A stretch of 64,000 bases of DNA from Fremontodendron californicum (Eukaryota > Streptophyta > Magnoliopsida > Malvales > Malvaceae), in the NCBI GenBank assembly GCA_030761205.1, contig JAULJL010000032.1, forward strand, positions 6,081,134-6,145,133, written 5' to 3'. Of this stretch, positions 29,340 to 42,969 are shown one piece after another. Made by a program: the position numbers and the translations under genes. The notes under the pieces are model-generated. The model did no database searches, was not told the DNA's origin, and saw only the letters and a list, made by a program, of their open reading frames with translations. Each line of letters opens with the position of its first letter. Positions within the stretch are counted from its first letter, which is position 1.

Positions 29340-32300
29340 TCTAAACACCTAATTTTGTTCGGACCCCTAAATCAGGTACATTTTCTTCCTAAATTGATGT
29401 TTCAGAATGCTAAAAAGCTTTTCTCATCCTACAGATGGTACTCCGAGGCTTAATCTAAGAAAGCAGACAGAAAAAGTCAAACTAAAAAAAAGTCAACCCT
29501 AGAAAAGTCAACTACTGAAAAAGTCAACCCACTTTGAAAGATGGTGAAAGAATTTTGATAATCCGAGGTCTACATTGAAAGCTATGGAGTTCGAAAGTTG
29601 GGTTACGAAGATTTAGTAGAAAGGAAACCCTAATTCGGAAAAATTGGGGAAAAGTGCTTAAACGATCAAATTGGTCGGAATTGAAGGTTCCAAATGAAAG
29701 ATAAGCATTGAATACGGGTAATGGAGAAGCCACTTGGAAGAAAAACTGATATAAAAGTTAATTCGGAAGAAAACTGAGAATTAGGGTTTTTTTGGTGGAT
29801 TTCGGTGAAATTTGGAAGAATTACAGAAATGACCCGATTTGGTAAGACTAAAGCCCCTAATTGAGGAGGAGTGATTAAACAAGGATAGCCCAATGCTCAG
29901 TTTGAAAAAAATCTGAAAATCAGACTTGTTTTGAGCAAAACCGGGTTTCGGAGGCAAAAGGGCAAAATTGGAAAATATGGGAAAAAATAGCAAATGAACT
30001 CCAAAAATTCTGAAAATTTGCAAATCTCATTCTTAAATCATTTCGAAGAGATTGGCGAAAGAAAATCTTGATTCGGAGTTCGTTTGCAAAATGGCCAAAT
30101 CCCGGGCCCACTATGTAGAAATTCAACAGGATAAATCCCGAAAAATAGAAAATGAACTCCAAAAATTTTGAAAATTTGCAAATCTCATTCTTAAATCATT
30201 TCGAAGAGATTAGCGAAAGAAAATCTTGATTCTTAGTTTGTTTGCGAAATGGCCAAATCTCGGGTCCCCTATGCAGTAATTCAAGCAGATAAATCCCGAA
30301 AAAATAGAAGAGCTCCAAAAATTATGAAAACTTCCATATCACATTTTCAAATTATTTGGAAGAGATTGGTGAATAAAAATCTTGATTCGGAGCTCGTTTA
30401 AAAAATGATAAAGTTCGAGTGCATAAAAGGAGCAATTTTGAAAATAAATCCGAAATAAATAGAAAATGGACTCGAAAATTTTTGAAAACTTTCGGAATTC
30501 AATTTTTAATATTTTGGAAGTATTGAAAAAAATAAAATTTGAATTTGGAGTCCGTTTGCTATTTATTTAGGTTCGGGGGGCAAAAAGGTCATTTCACCGA
30601 AGAAACCAAAAAGAGCAAATTTGTAATTGTGGAAAATATGAAAGAAGAAGGAATTGCTGGGATTTTTCTTCCTTTGATCAGCCAGCATAGAGGAGAAGAA
30701 GGAAGCTTGAACAATTTAATTCCTTAGTCACTATCAAGCCACATGCTACCACTAACACTTTGCAAATGGCCCCCCCTTCATCCAATGGCTTAGGTGCCTT
30801 GTAGAAAAGTTGAATGCACCATCCAATGGACAAATTTAAATGCCAAGATGACATTTTTATTTGTCATGAAAGAACCCTCATCTAATGGCCAAGAATGGAA
30901 GAAAAAAGATGATCACAATTCATCCAAAGGTGAGCATCCATTCGGCCAAGTAAGGTAGTGCATGGGATTGTCTCTTTTCATCCAATGGCTTAGGCCATCT
31001 AAAAGGGATGAGTACACATGTTGAGGGCTGGATTTAATCTACAAGATATCATTTTTATGTTGTCCTCATCCAATGACCAAGAATGGAAGAGCACAACTCA
31101 TCCAAGGGTAGGCACTCAAGGGGGCAAGCAAGGGAGTGCATGGGATTGGTCCTCTTTTGCATCTAAGGGCTGAGGTTACTACAAGGGCTGAGTACACATC
31201 TTAAGTGCAGCTATCAATTGGCAAGATGACATTTTTATGTTGTCATCAAAATATCTTAATCTTAGGGCCAAGATTAGAGGAGAAAAAGTGAAAATTTCAT
31301 TCAAGGGTGAGAGGGCCATTCGGCCAAGCCATTAGAGGGGGTTTGGTTTCATTTTTTCATAAGTTTTTGGCTGAAGTCAGTAGCTAATTTAGCAAAGAAA
31401 AAGGTTTTGAAAGAAAGAAAAAAAAGGTTTTCAATAGGAGAGCTTAAAGGTAGTCATCTCTACCAAGCTCTAGCATGGTTTCTTCTTGTTTTCTATGGTG
31501 ATTTCTTGATTTTCTATCTTTTTTTCCTACTACATTTTTCATAGAAATAAAGTTTTTTAAATGTTTACTTAAGTTTTCATCTCTTCTTCTCCATCAAAAT
31601 GATTGAAAACATTTTTTTTTACATAGTTTTATGCTTGGCCGAGTGTGGATGTTTATTGGCTTTAGTCTTTTTTTTTTCTTCCTTGCATGTTGTTTTGAGA
31701 AAAATGATTTTTAGAAGGTTTGTTTAAGTATTTTATATTCTGATTTTTTACAAAAAGATGAAGCGAAAAAGTTTGAAATGGCTAAATGATCTTGGCAAGA
31801 CCAAGTGACCATGGTTAGAGGAGAGGCTATGCCCAATTTTACCTACCATGAAGCTCACCTTAATTTTGCTGTTTAGCATGGTTTATTTTCTGATTTTTGA
31901 AATGGAAAGGCTTCATGATCTTGGCAAGACCAAGTGATTATGGTTAGGTGAGAGGTTATGCCCATTTTATACCAACCATGGAGCTTAACTTTCCTTGTTT
32001 TATGTACTAGTTTTGCTTGTTATTTGCTTTGCATGTTTATGTTTAATTTTATATATGTTCTTTACATTATTTTCTATGCTATATTTGTTTCTATATTTCA
32101 TTTCCATGCTTGATATTTTTTTCCTTGAAGATTCGATCATTGTGTCTATTGGAATCATGTTGTGCATTTTTTTCATATATCATGTCTTATATTATAAACA
32201 TGTTTGCATTTTTATATTTGGTCACATAACCATTCGGCTACTCCATGTTGCTATGCCTTACATGTGCATTTTCATCTTGCTTCTTGACTTGTTTGCATCT

Positions 32301-34905
32301 CCATGCCATGAGCTTGTGCATTTTAATTTTAGTATGTCATATGCTTGTGAAAATTTCATGACATTATGCATCTTGATATGATTTGTCATATATTTGTGTC
32401 ATTTACTAGATAGGATTGCATTAGAGTCTTATGTGACCATTCGGCCTCTTCATGCATTCTTTTCCTTGTCATGCATTTGCATTTTTGTTTAGGTAACATG
32501 CTTTGCATTATCATATCTTGAAATTGTGTATTAGTTGCTGTTTGTTCCAGCATTAGCATTAGTTTCATTGGTCATTGTATGTTCATAGTATTGCTATGCA
32601 TTTTCATTACATTTTAGGTCTAGGCCATATTGGTATTGCCATGCATATTGGGTCTTAAATCATATTGGTATTGCCATGCATTGCTATGCTACTTAGGTCT
32701 TAGGTTACATTAGCATTTTCATGCATATTCATAACATATTAGGTCTAAGTCATATTTGCATTATCAAGCATTGTATGCATATTAAGTTAGGATAGCATTT
32801 ATTGTCATGCAAACTCATGCTAGGCATTTATGTTATTTTGAATTGTCATGCATTTCCTTTACCATTTATGCTTTAGACCATGCATTTCATACATTTCATT
32901 TGCTGTATGTTCATGCATTCCATGTCATTGCCACATGATTTATGACTTAGGCCAATCAATAGCTCAAAGTCATGCTCTCTTGAGCATGCTTGTGGAAAAT
33001 TAAAGGGTTGTCAATTTGATTATTCTACCTTTGTGATTTTTTTTTACTTAGAAAATTTTTGTCCAAGGTTTTTAAATGTTTTAGCTACTGTTTGTAGGTA
33101 TTTAGGATGATCTCCAACAATTTTACTTTGATTTTTAAACGATTTTATCAAAGGAAGAAAAAAACGTGTTTCGACAAAACAGTTTTTTTACCCAGTACTC
33201 GAACTTCTCCGATTTTCTGGGTAGTCATATTTAATCAGAAAATTAAGACAATTTTTTCGTGTATTTTTACATGTTATAAGTCTCCAGTATTTTTTTTAGA
33301 TTTTTTTGAATTTTTAAAAATAGGCTAAAAAATCGTGTGTCAAAACGGGACAGTAGAGGCAGATTTGAAATCAAAAGAGAAATAATGGTTGAATTTGGCT
33401 AAGGCATTTAGAGGGGGTTGGTTAGAAGCTTTAGCTACTGTCTTAGGGTAGTTTCTAAGCCTTTTTAAACTTTAAAAATGATTTTATAAATCTCGGGTTA
33501 AGCGTGGTCAAGTCTGGGATTTTAAACTTAGTAAATTATAGCCATTTTAAAAGGGCTTGGTAGGGGTTTTAATCTTCATTCAAGTTTTTATTCAAAATTG
33601 TTTTCAAACAATCACAAAATTTTGTTTTTAGAAAATCTAATTTGACATATTTTCCTAAGGTAGCCGGATATCTTTTTAGATATACGGATTTCTTTATTTA
33701 AAGGAAAAAAAATACTTTTTCATGCATTGTATTTAATATGTGATTTTTGCTATGATATTTTTCATGGTATTATTATTACTTTGATTTACATTTTATGATT
33801 TTGAATATTTCATGCTATCCTATATTTTTTATTTAGTTATTTATTTTTGTCACATTATTTAGCATATACTATGTTCTTGCATTTTTATTTTATTTTCATG
33901 CATATTTTATAATAACATTATTTTATGTTTCATGTCATTTCTTGTCACTTAGATCATATTCCATGTCATTTTAGGTTATATTATTTAGAATATGCCATGT
34001 CATTAAAATATGCCATGTCATTTAAATCATTTTATTTCATTTAGAATATACCATGACACTTAGGATTTTTCATTTCATCTAGAATATACTATGTCATTTA
34101 AATTATGTCATAGCATTTAGGTTGCATTATATTATCTAGACTTTGCTATGTCATTTTATTTATGTCATACATGTTCATATTTATTTTTTAAATGTTTTTA
34201 TATATATATATAAAAAAGAAAGGATAATGATTTTCAATAAAAAATAAAGTTATTCCCGAGTTAAAATAATTCATGAGTTATCTACCGGGTTTGCAGGAGG
34301 GAATATCATCAATTATCATTAATAAAGGAATATCTTTCTTTAAAAAAACGAGAATGATTCGGAAAGTTTTCCAAATAAATAAAAATTTCTATATTTTGCC
34401 GATTTTGTCGGGGAATATAGGAAAATTTTGACTTAATAAAGTCCGGATCATTTTCAATTAAAAATGAAATTACTTTTTTTTTTAAATTGGGAATTAACTT
34501 GAAATACTAAATTAAAAACCAACTTTTTACCGAGACTTGAGATAACACATGATTAATAAGGTACCGTTTTATAAGGGCATTGTAGAGGTGCTAATCCTTC
34601 CCCGTACGTAACCGAGTCCCGAGTCCCGAACCCGATTCTTCGATTTTCTCTGGTTTATAACACAGACTTGAAATTGGTTTTAAAAATATTTTAATTAATT
34701 TTAAAATATTTTATAAAACCGATTTTAATAGGTGGCTGATCACACCTAGCCAAAAAAGATTGGTGGCAACTCCATGTCTTTTTACGAGGCCATTTTCATA
34801 CCCTCGACCTTTTATTTCAATCTAGAGGAATTAAGTCGTCTTTTCCTCTGCTTCTGTTTTCCCGTCACTCGAACGGGTCCCCGCGATAGGGATCACGTAT
34901 CGACA
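29340..34905 (+). repeat. 5' LTR, 5566 bp
   Basis: It aligns with 47239-52618 along its length. The start reads TCTAAACACCTAATTTTG against TGTAGACACCTAATTTTG in the 3' copy. The end is CACGTATCGACA. It holds degenerate CATGCATT-rich (32580-32950) and GCCATGTCATTTA-rich (33950-34170) stretches. A block of about 250 bp at 32782-33030 is missing from the 3' copy. Confidence 0.92.
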
Positions 34906-34908
34906 GTT

Positions 34909-34926
34909 TGGCCACTCCACTGGGGA
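34909..34926 (+). other. Primer-binding site, tRNA-Arg type
   Basis: TGGCCACTCCACTGGGGA, four bases after the LTR end. Ogre elements normally have G at the fifth base; here it is C, one mismatch to the primer. Confidence 0.8.
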
Positions 34927-35874
34927 TTTTTTAGAGAGTCAGGCTTAGAATTAGTCGTGTCTTATCTAAGTCTCAGTTTTGTTGGTCTAGTTGGTATTTA
35001 ATTTTAATTCCCATATTTTTGAAATAATAAAGAGAATTTTGAAAATAATAAAATGTTTTAAATATGTCCATCTTCATGTGCATTCATACTATTATTGTTC
35101 TCTGGTTATTTTGTTGCGTATATTTATATGTTTGCTTGACTAATGCTTTACATTGTTTGACTTTGGTGGGGAATTTAGAATAAGGGGTGTAGAATAGGTG
35201 GTGACAGGTTTGTTTTGTTCCTCCGCACACACTATATTTGTATTTGCATAACATGAACACTCTACCCGGGTTCCGTCCTTTTAAGTGGGAGTAAAGTAAC
35301 TATGCCTTCGTGATGATCCTCCGTATGGGCTAGTGAAACACTTTCGGAGTATAAAATACCTAATGCCTTCGTGATAATCCTCCGTACGGGCATAGGAAAA
35401 TATACTCTAATGAATTGAACCCGCTTTTATCGGGGTGCCTTACTAGCCTTCACAGGCGACTGTGAGGAACAATTCGGGGCCTTAGAACCGATTCACCTTC
35501 ATATAGTGAACCTAGGTGAAGCCATTCCGGATTTCTGTTAGATACCCGAAGTTTAAAAACACATGGAGGAACATTTCCAACCTTTTACCATCTTTCTATA
35601 TGTTAGATTTTACAAATTGGGTGATGATGAACGAACATCATATCGCTCGTAATAAATTTATTATTTTGTCCCAAAGGCGTCATAATGCCGAAGCTCTGTT
35701 AAAATTTTCGAGACATTTTTTTTAAAAGCATGTTGTTATTTATGCTATATTTGTGAATTCATTTCTTTACTAATCTATTTTTTTTTGTTTTCTTTTCTTT
35801 GACATGCATCATAGACATCATCATACATTTGAAGTTTATTGGCCTCGGGATAGTCATCAACCCAAAGGACTTTC
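34927..35874 (+). other. Leader of the Ogre-like element
   Basis: Noncoding. A 61-bp unit with ATGCCTTCGTGATGATCCTC is present twice (from 35302 and 35363). Confidence 0.6.
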
Positions 35875-37625
35875 ATGGAGTGTCAGGTTATTTCAGTGAT
35901 AGAAGATCATGTAGTGGTTACGGCACGGTCGAAAAAAGATCAGAGGGAGGATGGTGATTGCCTGAAGAAAGATTATGTGTCAGTATTGCCGGAAAGGGTC
36001 AAAGTGGATTCCAGACAGAATAATCTTCGAGGATTAGTCGATTTGGAATCTGTAGAATGTATCAGAGAAAGAAACCTTCACTTAGAAATATGGAGATATA
36101 GCACTCTTAATTCCGATTAGGGTCAATAGTGGGTTGATTCAGGCTATGGTACAGTTTTGGAATCCTGTTTATAGATGTTTTACTTTTAACAAGGGGGATA
36201 TGACCCCTCTGATTGAAGAATATTCAGCACTGTTACGTATTGAATGTCCTAATCTTGATCGGGTATATTTGAAGGAAGTGAAACCTTCAGGTTTTAAGAG
36301 GAAAGTGGCTAGGATCACAGGAATGGATACAACATGGGTTGAGAGTTATATGGATACAAAGCAGAAAAATGGATGCATTTCGTGGGGAACTCTCCGAGAA
36401 TTGATATTGGGTTATTCCGACAAAGAAAAAGCCAGGGACATCTTTGCTCTAGCCATCTACGGATTAATCATATTCCCGAAGATATTGGGTCATGTGGATA
36501 TAGCCGTGTTTGATTTCTTTGAAAAGTTGGAATAGAAAATCAACCCATCTCCGGCCATCATAGCTGAAACTATCTGATCTTTGAATTTTTGTAAAAGGGA
36601 AGGACAAGAGAGAATCAAGGGGTGTGTACAACTCCTTTATATTTGGATTCAAAGTCACTTTTGGAAGATAGAAGAGGTTTCCTTCAAACCATACATGAAG
36701 TCTTTAGTTCTGATTAGGGAATTCCTTCGAAATGATTGGCCTGAAGATTGAGATGAAGAGAAATGGATCAACATGTTCAGGAATCTAAAAGGGGAGATGG
36801 TAACTTGGAGAGCTCCATGGATGGTTCCTATGTCGATTATGTATAAATGTGGGGACAACCCGGGAGTTCCACTACTCAAAATTTGGGGGTCTGTGAGTTA
36901 TACACCAATGTTGGTGCAAAGACAGGTTGAGTCTCGGCAATTCACACCCGTGACTCATAAGCTAGGATCATAAGAGTTCACTTATGGAGAGGATGGGTAT
37001 TCTGGAAAGGTGTGGGCAGTGATTGAAGCATGGAAGAAAACTCACCGGATAAAAGTGTCCAGCTATGCCGACATCGTCACACCTGATTACTTGGTATGGG
37101 GGGAATTAAGGGTTAATGATAGGCTGTTGACATCAAATGGGGAAGAGGTCTAGTTCATGAATTCGCCACTGAGGGAAATGCCATCAGAGCTAGAAATCGC
37201 AAGGGCGAAATTTGAAAAAGAAAAGGCCCAGATGAGCAAGGACATTGCCCGACTACAAAAAGAGCTTGAGGACATGAAAAATAGGGAATCAGCTCGAGAA
37301 ACAGAAAAAGAAAAGATCAAGAAAGAAAGGGACACTGCTAAGGGCGATCTTCGGGAATTATACTTGGAGAACAAGAGGTACCGCTTTGAGCTCAGATTTG
37401 AGGGGACCCTCAAGACTTACGGGGAATGAGAACATGAGGTCAAAAACCTCAAGAAGGAGAATAACTACTGGAAAGAGAGAGCTAAGCATGAGGAAGCCCG
37501 AGCCAATCAACTGGAGAAGCAAGCTAAGGAAAGCTTACATGACGATGCTTCTACTAACATGTCAAGGGGCTGTGAACAAGTAGGGATCAGATTGAAGAGC
37601 AAGGCAATCAAAAGGAGACTGTGAA
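35875..37625 (+). pseudogene. Ogre ORF1 remnant (DUF7745-like, then coiled coil)
   Basis: Tat/Ogre elements carry an extra ORF upstream of gag with unknown function. Here the best piece is at 36134-36535, with FWNPVYRCFTFNKGDMTPLI and EEYSALLRIECPNLDRVY, a plant retroelement-associated domain that I place near DUF7745. Further fragments continue to about 37150 (WRAPWMVPMS, YTPMLVQRQ). 37157-37429 encodes a Lys/Glu-rich coiled coil (ELEIARAKFEKEKAQMSKDI). Several stops and at least one frameshift (near 36090) break it. Confidence 0.7.
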
Positions 37626-38207
37626 AGAAAGTCCAAGATCCGAAGAAGTCACTATAGGACTAGTTTTGTAATATCACTTTGAAAGGTGAATTACGGATTT
37701 ATCTTAGGCAGTGATCTTTTTATTCTATCTGTGGTGTATTTAGTTTCAGGAAATCAATGAAAGACCGTTCAGTTGAAATTATCCCGGGGCCAATACTTTC
37801 AAATGCATTCATATTTTATATATTTTGTTTGTTCATTCGTACATTTACTCATATTTATAATCATTCATTTTTGAAATTCATTCATATTCATACACTTAAC
37901 CACTTATTTATTCTTTTTACTTGTTCATTCATATTCATACACTTAACCATTTATTTATTCATTTCACTTGTTCATTCATTTATTCTTTCATATTCATATA
38001 CGTAGTCATGTACTTATTCATTTTATTTGATTCATTCATTCACATCTAGTCATTCATTCATTCATTCATTTTTTATAAAACATTAAAAAAAAAAGATGTG
38101 TCGATAAATTCTAATTCATGGTTTTCAAAACTAAAGGTACAATTGGTCGCACTCAGAAAGAATTGGATTTTTGACACCCTTACAATACTCGATCTCAAGC
38201 CAGAGCT
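37626..38207 (+). other. Spacer between Ogre ORF1 and gag
   Basis: Noncoding, dominated by CATTCAT/TTCATTCATATTCAT words (37790-38070). Confidence 0.5.
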
Positions 38208-40640
38208 ATGGAGAACGATAAGCTTGCTAGAATTGAAAGAATGGAAAGAACTCAAAGGGAACTACAGGAACAGTTGGCTAAATATCATGAGGAGTCACGA
38301 GAACAGATGACTAAACTCATGAAAATGATGAGTGCCATGATGAAACAAAAAGGGCTGGGAGAGAATTCGATCACCGGGAAAATAATGGTAATTGAAGAGG
38401 ATCAACCTGAAAACATACAGCCAAAGGGTCAAGAGCTACCAATTAGGGCAGCCTCCTATGTTTATATCCAGCCAGCTGCTGAAACATAGAACTATGTTCC
38501 CGGAAGAGGTAATATGGGAGCTGACCCAAATGATGTTAACATTCCAGACTTTGATGAACTAGCTGAAAAGGAAAAAGCAAAGATGACTGAGCTGAAGAGG
38601 GTCGAAATGGCAGAATCACAGAAAAAATATCAATTGTTGGAGGAAAGGCTGAGAGCCGTTGAAGGGGCGGAGTTATTTGGCAGTCTGGATGCCAAAGAGA
38701 TGAGTTTAGTACATGATCTAGTAATTCCCCCGAAGTTCAAAGTACCAGACTTTGAGAAATATAATGGGACTACCAACCGGTCAACACATCTGACCATGTA
38801 CTGCAAAAGAATGACGGGACACGATGATAATGAGAAACTGCTTATCCATTGTTTTCAGGATAGCTTGACAGGGTTTGCGACCCGATGGTACAATCAACTG
38901 AGTCGTACCAAGATTCGTTCATAGACGGATTTAGCCAGGGCTTTCATGGAGTATTATAACTGTCACTACAGAACATGAAAAAGAGGACCACTGAGAGTTT
39001 CAAGGAATACTCGCAAAGGTGAAGGGATCTGGCCACACAAGTGCAACCCCCTTTAACTAGCAAAGAAACTTCAGTACTTTTCATCAATACCTTGAAAGCA
39101 CCATATTATGATAACTTGGTGAGAAGTGCCACCAAGGACTTTGCAGACATGGTGATATCCGGGGAGATGATAGAGTCGACTATTAAGAATGGGAAAATGG
39201 AAGGGGGTGAGTCTTCTACTCCGAAAAAGGTATTCCCTGCTAGGAAGAAATAGGAGACCCACGCAGTTAGTATTAACCAATACCCATATACACCTCCCAC
39301 ACCATATACACCACCAAGGCCCTATACTCCTACTACATCTTATGCAAAATCCCTATTACATCTTATACTCCTACAGCCTACACACCTTACATGGGGTGTA
39401 ATCCTTATTACCCCAATGTGAACCACCTTACCCAAAATCCCTTCCCTTATACCAATATACCACAACAGCTGTTTCCAACTAGCATATCCCCACAGATAAA
39501 CCTTCCCCGAAACACTGTTCCAAACACTCAGGGAGCCAGACTCAATGACCAACATTCACCAAAGAACGATCAAAAACCTTAATTTGATCTGATTCCTACC
39601 ACCTATGGTGAACTATATCCCAAACTATAGCAGGGTCAACTTGTTGCACCCGTATACCTCAAACCTTTGACACCGCCATATCCATGGTGGTATAATGCAA
39701 ATACTAACTGCGCGTACCACGCAGGAATTCAAGGGCATTCGGCTGAAGATTGTTTGGCCTTTAAAAAGAAAGTCCAAAGCTTGACCAACGCCGGAGTTGT
39801 GAAGTTTGGGTCAAAGAATGGGCCGAATATAGCGGGAAACCCATTGCCCGATCATGCTGAGAATCGGGTAAATGCAGTATGGACATGGGAAGTCAGAAGG
39901 GTAAAAAATGATGCCAAGAAAGTCAAGACTCCAATGTTGACAGTATGGATCGAGATGGTTAAAGCAGGAATGGTGGGGGATGCAGACAGTTTAAAAATGG
40001 TTGCAAAAAAATTACAGAATTGGTGCCCGTTCCATAAGTGTGGAGGTCATATCATACAGGACTGCGGGGACTTTCTGGCTAAAGTACAAAATATGATGGA
40101 TGATGGGGAGGCCCATTTTTACGAGGAGACAGAGTAGGAAGTAGGGTTATTGAGAATGCAGCTGGCTACGGGATAGGAAGACCCTTGATCATCTATTATG
40201 ATTAACCAGAGGAGAAAGTTATGCCAGTCGTTGAGAAAAGTGCGCCTAAGTTAATCATTGATTTGCTTGTTTCCTTTTCATACAAGGAAAACAAAGCTGC
40301 ACCATGAAAATACGACTGCAGCATGGTTATGCCTGGGTCTTTGAGTCATAAAGATATCACAGGTGTGGGGCACTTAACACGAAGTGGAAGGTGTTATGCT
40401 CCTGAGATTGTTGAACAGGGATTAACAGGAAAAGCTAGAGGAATGGGCAAAGGCAAGAAAGTAGCTGAACCAATCCATATTGAGATGGATTTCTCAAAAG
40501 AAGTAGAAAAGGGGTCAGCCTCAGTAAACAGGATAAAAGAGCCAATGAATGAGAAGGAAGCCTGTGAGTTCTTAAAATTCATAAAGCATAGTGAGTATAG
40601 CGTGGTTGAGCAACTGCAACGTCAACCAGCTAGAATTTGA
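38208..40640 (+). pseudogene. Ogre gag remnant
   Basis: It begins with a coiled coil from ATG 38208 (MENDKLARIERMERTQRELQ). The gag core at about 38730-39060 shows FEKYNGTTNRSTHLTMYC, LLIHCFQDSLTGFATRWYNQ and a TAG where Trp is usual just after. A knuckle-like CAYHAGIQGHSAEDC is near 39709-39753 and WCPFHKCGGHIIQDC near 40022-40066. A proline/tyrosine-rich stretch lies at 39280-39570. Stops fall at several points. Gag would form the particle shell. Confidence 0.8.
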
Positions 40641-40685
40641 ATCTTATCTTTACTTTTGAACTCGTAGCAACACAGAAATGCCCTG

Positions 40686-41847
40686 TTGAGAGTGTTGTAT
40701 CAGGCATATGTGGCTAACAACATATCAGTAGAAAAATTAGAAAGGCTGGTGGGAAACATCGCGGCAGACGACCATATATATTTCAGTTATGAGGAGATAC
40801 CACCCAATGGTATTGGGTCAACAAAGGCTCTTCACATAACTACCACTTGCAAGGGGCACATATTACCAAGGGTCTTTTTGGATAATGGTTCTTCATTAAA
40901 TGTGATGTCTTTGGCAACTCTGTCCAAATTGTCAGTGGATATTTCTTATATGCTGCCAAGCTGCACGATGGTCAGTTTCTTTGATGGTACCAGGAGAGAT
41001 GTAATGGGGACTATTGAGGTTTCTCTAGAGATAGGCCCATGCACTTACACGGTGAACTTTCAGGTCATGGATATTAGTCCGTCTTATAATTGCTTGTTGG
41101 GAAGGCTGTGGATACATTCAACAGGGGCTGTACCTTCATCTCTCCACCAAAAGCTAAAATTTGTGATAGAGGGGCGTTTGGTCACTGTATATGGAGAAGA
41201 GGAGTAATAGCCTCTACATCTACTGAATCTCCTTATGCTGAACCCAATGAAGATGTCGTAGAATGTTTCTTTCGGTCTTTAGAATTCGTAAATGCAGTTT
41301 TCATCGCTGAAGGATGAAAAATTCCAAAACCAAGGCTATCCATGAACACAAGGCTGGGGGTAAGAATTACCGTGGGAAAAGGCTGCAGGCTGGAAAAGGT
41401 CTCGAAAAATATCTTTATGGGATATCCCGAATAATGGAAGGAGTGGGAAAGAAAAACAGGTTTGGCCTAGGGTATCTTTCGAAGGCCCATGAGAAAAGGA
41501 AACAAGTTGAACAGAACCGACAAAAGAGGATGGCCCGTCTCGCGGGTATGGATATTGAGTGGGACCTTATGACTTTCCCACCTATCCTTCACAGCTTTCA
41601 CTCAGCCGGTTCTCTGTTCGGAGAAAAGAATTATGATAATGTACTCGTAATGACCGAGCAAGTCTTCAAGAGATTCCAGGTGAATAGGGATGAGCAGATG
41701 TATGATATGGAGATCTGCATGACCGGGGAAGAAAAGATTGAAATTGGGAATGCTAACTGGATGGTGCGACCTTTTTCGCCAGGATATAGATTGACTAATT
41801 GGAGTGCAACCGAGCTACCCATAGTTTTTAGGTCTATTCCAACATAA
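40686..41847 (+). pseudogene. Ogre protease region
   Basis: The 173-residue frame at 40686-41207 contains the aspartic protease site in VFLDNGSSLNVMSLATLSKL and a following CLLGRLWIHSTGAVPSSLHQ, as in retropepsins of Tat elements. The active-site triad D-x-G is DNG here. A further frame at 41314-41847 (KRMARLAGMDIEWDLMTFPP) belongs to the linker before RT. Stops separate the two. Confidence 0.75.
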
Positions 41848-42057
41848 AGCTTTTAAACAAATCTTAAATATCTTTGCCCGAAGATATTAAGAATTTCTTT
41901 TGTAATGGGCTTTTGTTTAAAAGTTTTCATTCTATAAATAACAACACGATGCATTTCGTTCATATTGATGTGTCCATATTCTTTCATTTATGCTATTTAT
42001 TTTGCTTCGATTGTATATATGTTTTCCTATATTGTTTCTTCCCCACCTATTTACAGG
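41848..42057 (+). other. Probable Ogre intron between protease and RT
   Basis: T-rich noncoding sequence ends in CCCCACCTATTTACAG at 42056, a good acceptor. Ogre elements are known for an intron at this place. The donor is not clear to me. Confidence 0.5.
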
Positions 42058-42969
42058 TGTACGGATGCGAAATATTAGGACCTTCCTGTTAGTAATTCTG
42101 AAATTGATTTTGAGAGGCCTATTTGCACGGGTGATTTTGAGGCCGATGAAGATATTGAGGATTATGGTTTACCTCCGGACTTATTAAGAAAAATAGAACA
42201 AGAAAAGAAACAAGTACTTCCTCATGAGGAGTTGTTGGAATTGTTGAATTTGGGAAATGGTGAGGAGATAAAAGAGGTTAAAATTGGGACTACATTGTCG
42301 TCATCAATAAAGGGTGAACTCATAGCCTTGCTTCGGGAATATGTAGATGTATTGGCATGGTCATACCAAGAAATGCCGGGTCTGGATCCAAATATTGTGG
42401 TACATAAGCTCTTTTTAAGGCCAGAGTAAAAGCGAATTCAGCAAAAGTTGAGAAGAATGAGGTCGGACATGCTGTTAAAGGTAAAAAAGGAGGTGAAGAG
42501 GCAATTTGATGCTGGATTCTTACAGGTGGCAAAATATACAGAATGGGTGGAAAACATTGTTCCAGTACCAAAGAAGGATGGAAAGGTGCGTATGTGCGTC
42601 GATTACCGAGATTTGAACAAAGCCAGTCCCAAAGATAATTTCCCTTTGCCTCACATTGATACTTTGGTGGATAATACGGTGAAGAGTTCCTTGTTTTCTT
42701 TCATGGACGGATTCTTGGGATATAATCAGATTAAGATGGCACTAGAAGATATGGAGAAAACCACATTTGTTACAATGTGGGGAACATTTTGCTACAAGGT
42801 AATGTCGTTTGGGTTGAAGAATGCTGGGGCAACATATCAGAGAGCCATGGTGACCTTGTTTCATGACATGATGCATAAGGAAATTGAGGTATATGTTGAT
42901 GATATGATTGGAAAGTCACAAGGAGAAGATGAGCATATTGCGAATCTTAGGAAACTCTTTGAAGACTAA
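42058..42969 (+). pseudogene. Ogre reverse transcriptase
   Basis: RT motifs occur in order: VPVPKKDGKVRMCVDYRDLN (about 42562-42621), SPKDNFPLPHID, FMDGFLGYNQI (about 42703), FGLKNAGATYQRAM and the catalytic YVDD (about 42892). The frame at 42448-42969 is open over most of the domain, but a TAA follows directly. Confidence 0.85.

Noticed and set aside
31995..32381. 128-residue membrane-like frame in the Ogre LTR
   Set aside because: T-rich LTR DNA gives spurious hydrophobic translation; the corresponding frame is shorter in the other LTR (49875-50153).
37757..38005. 82-residue Phe/Ile/His-rich frame
   Set aside because: Direct translation of CATTCAT-type simple repeats.
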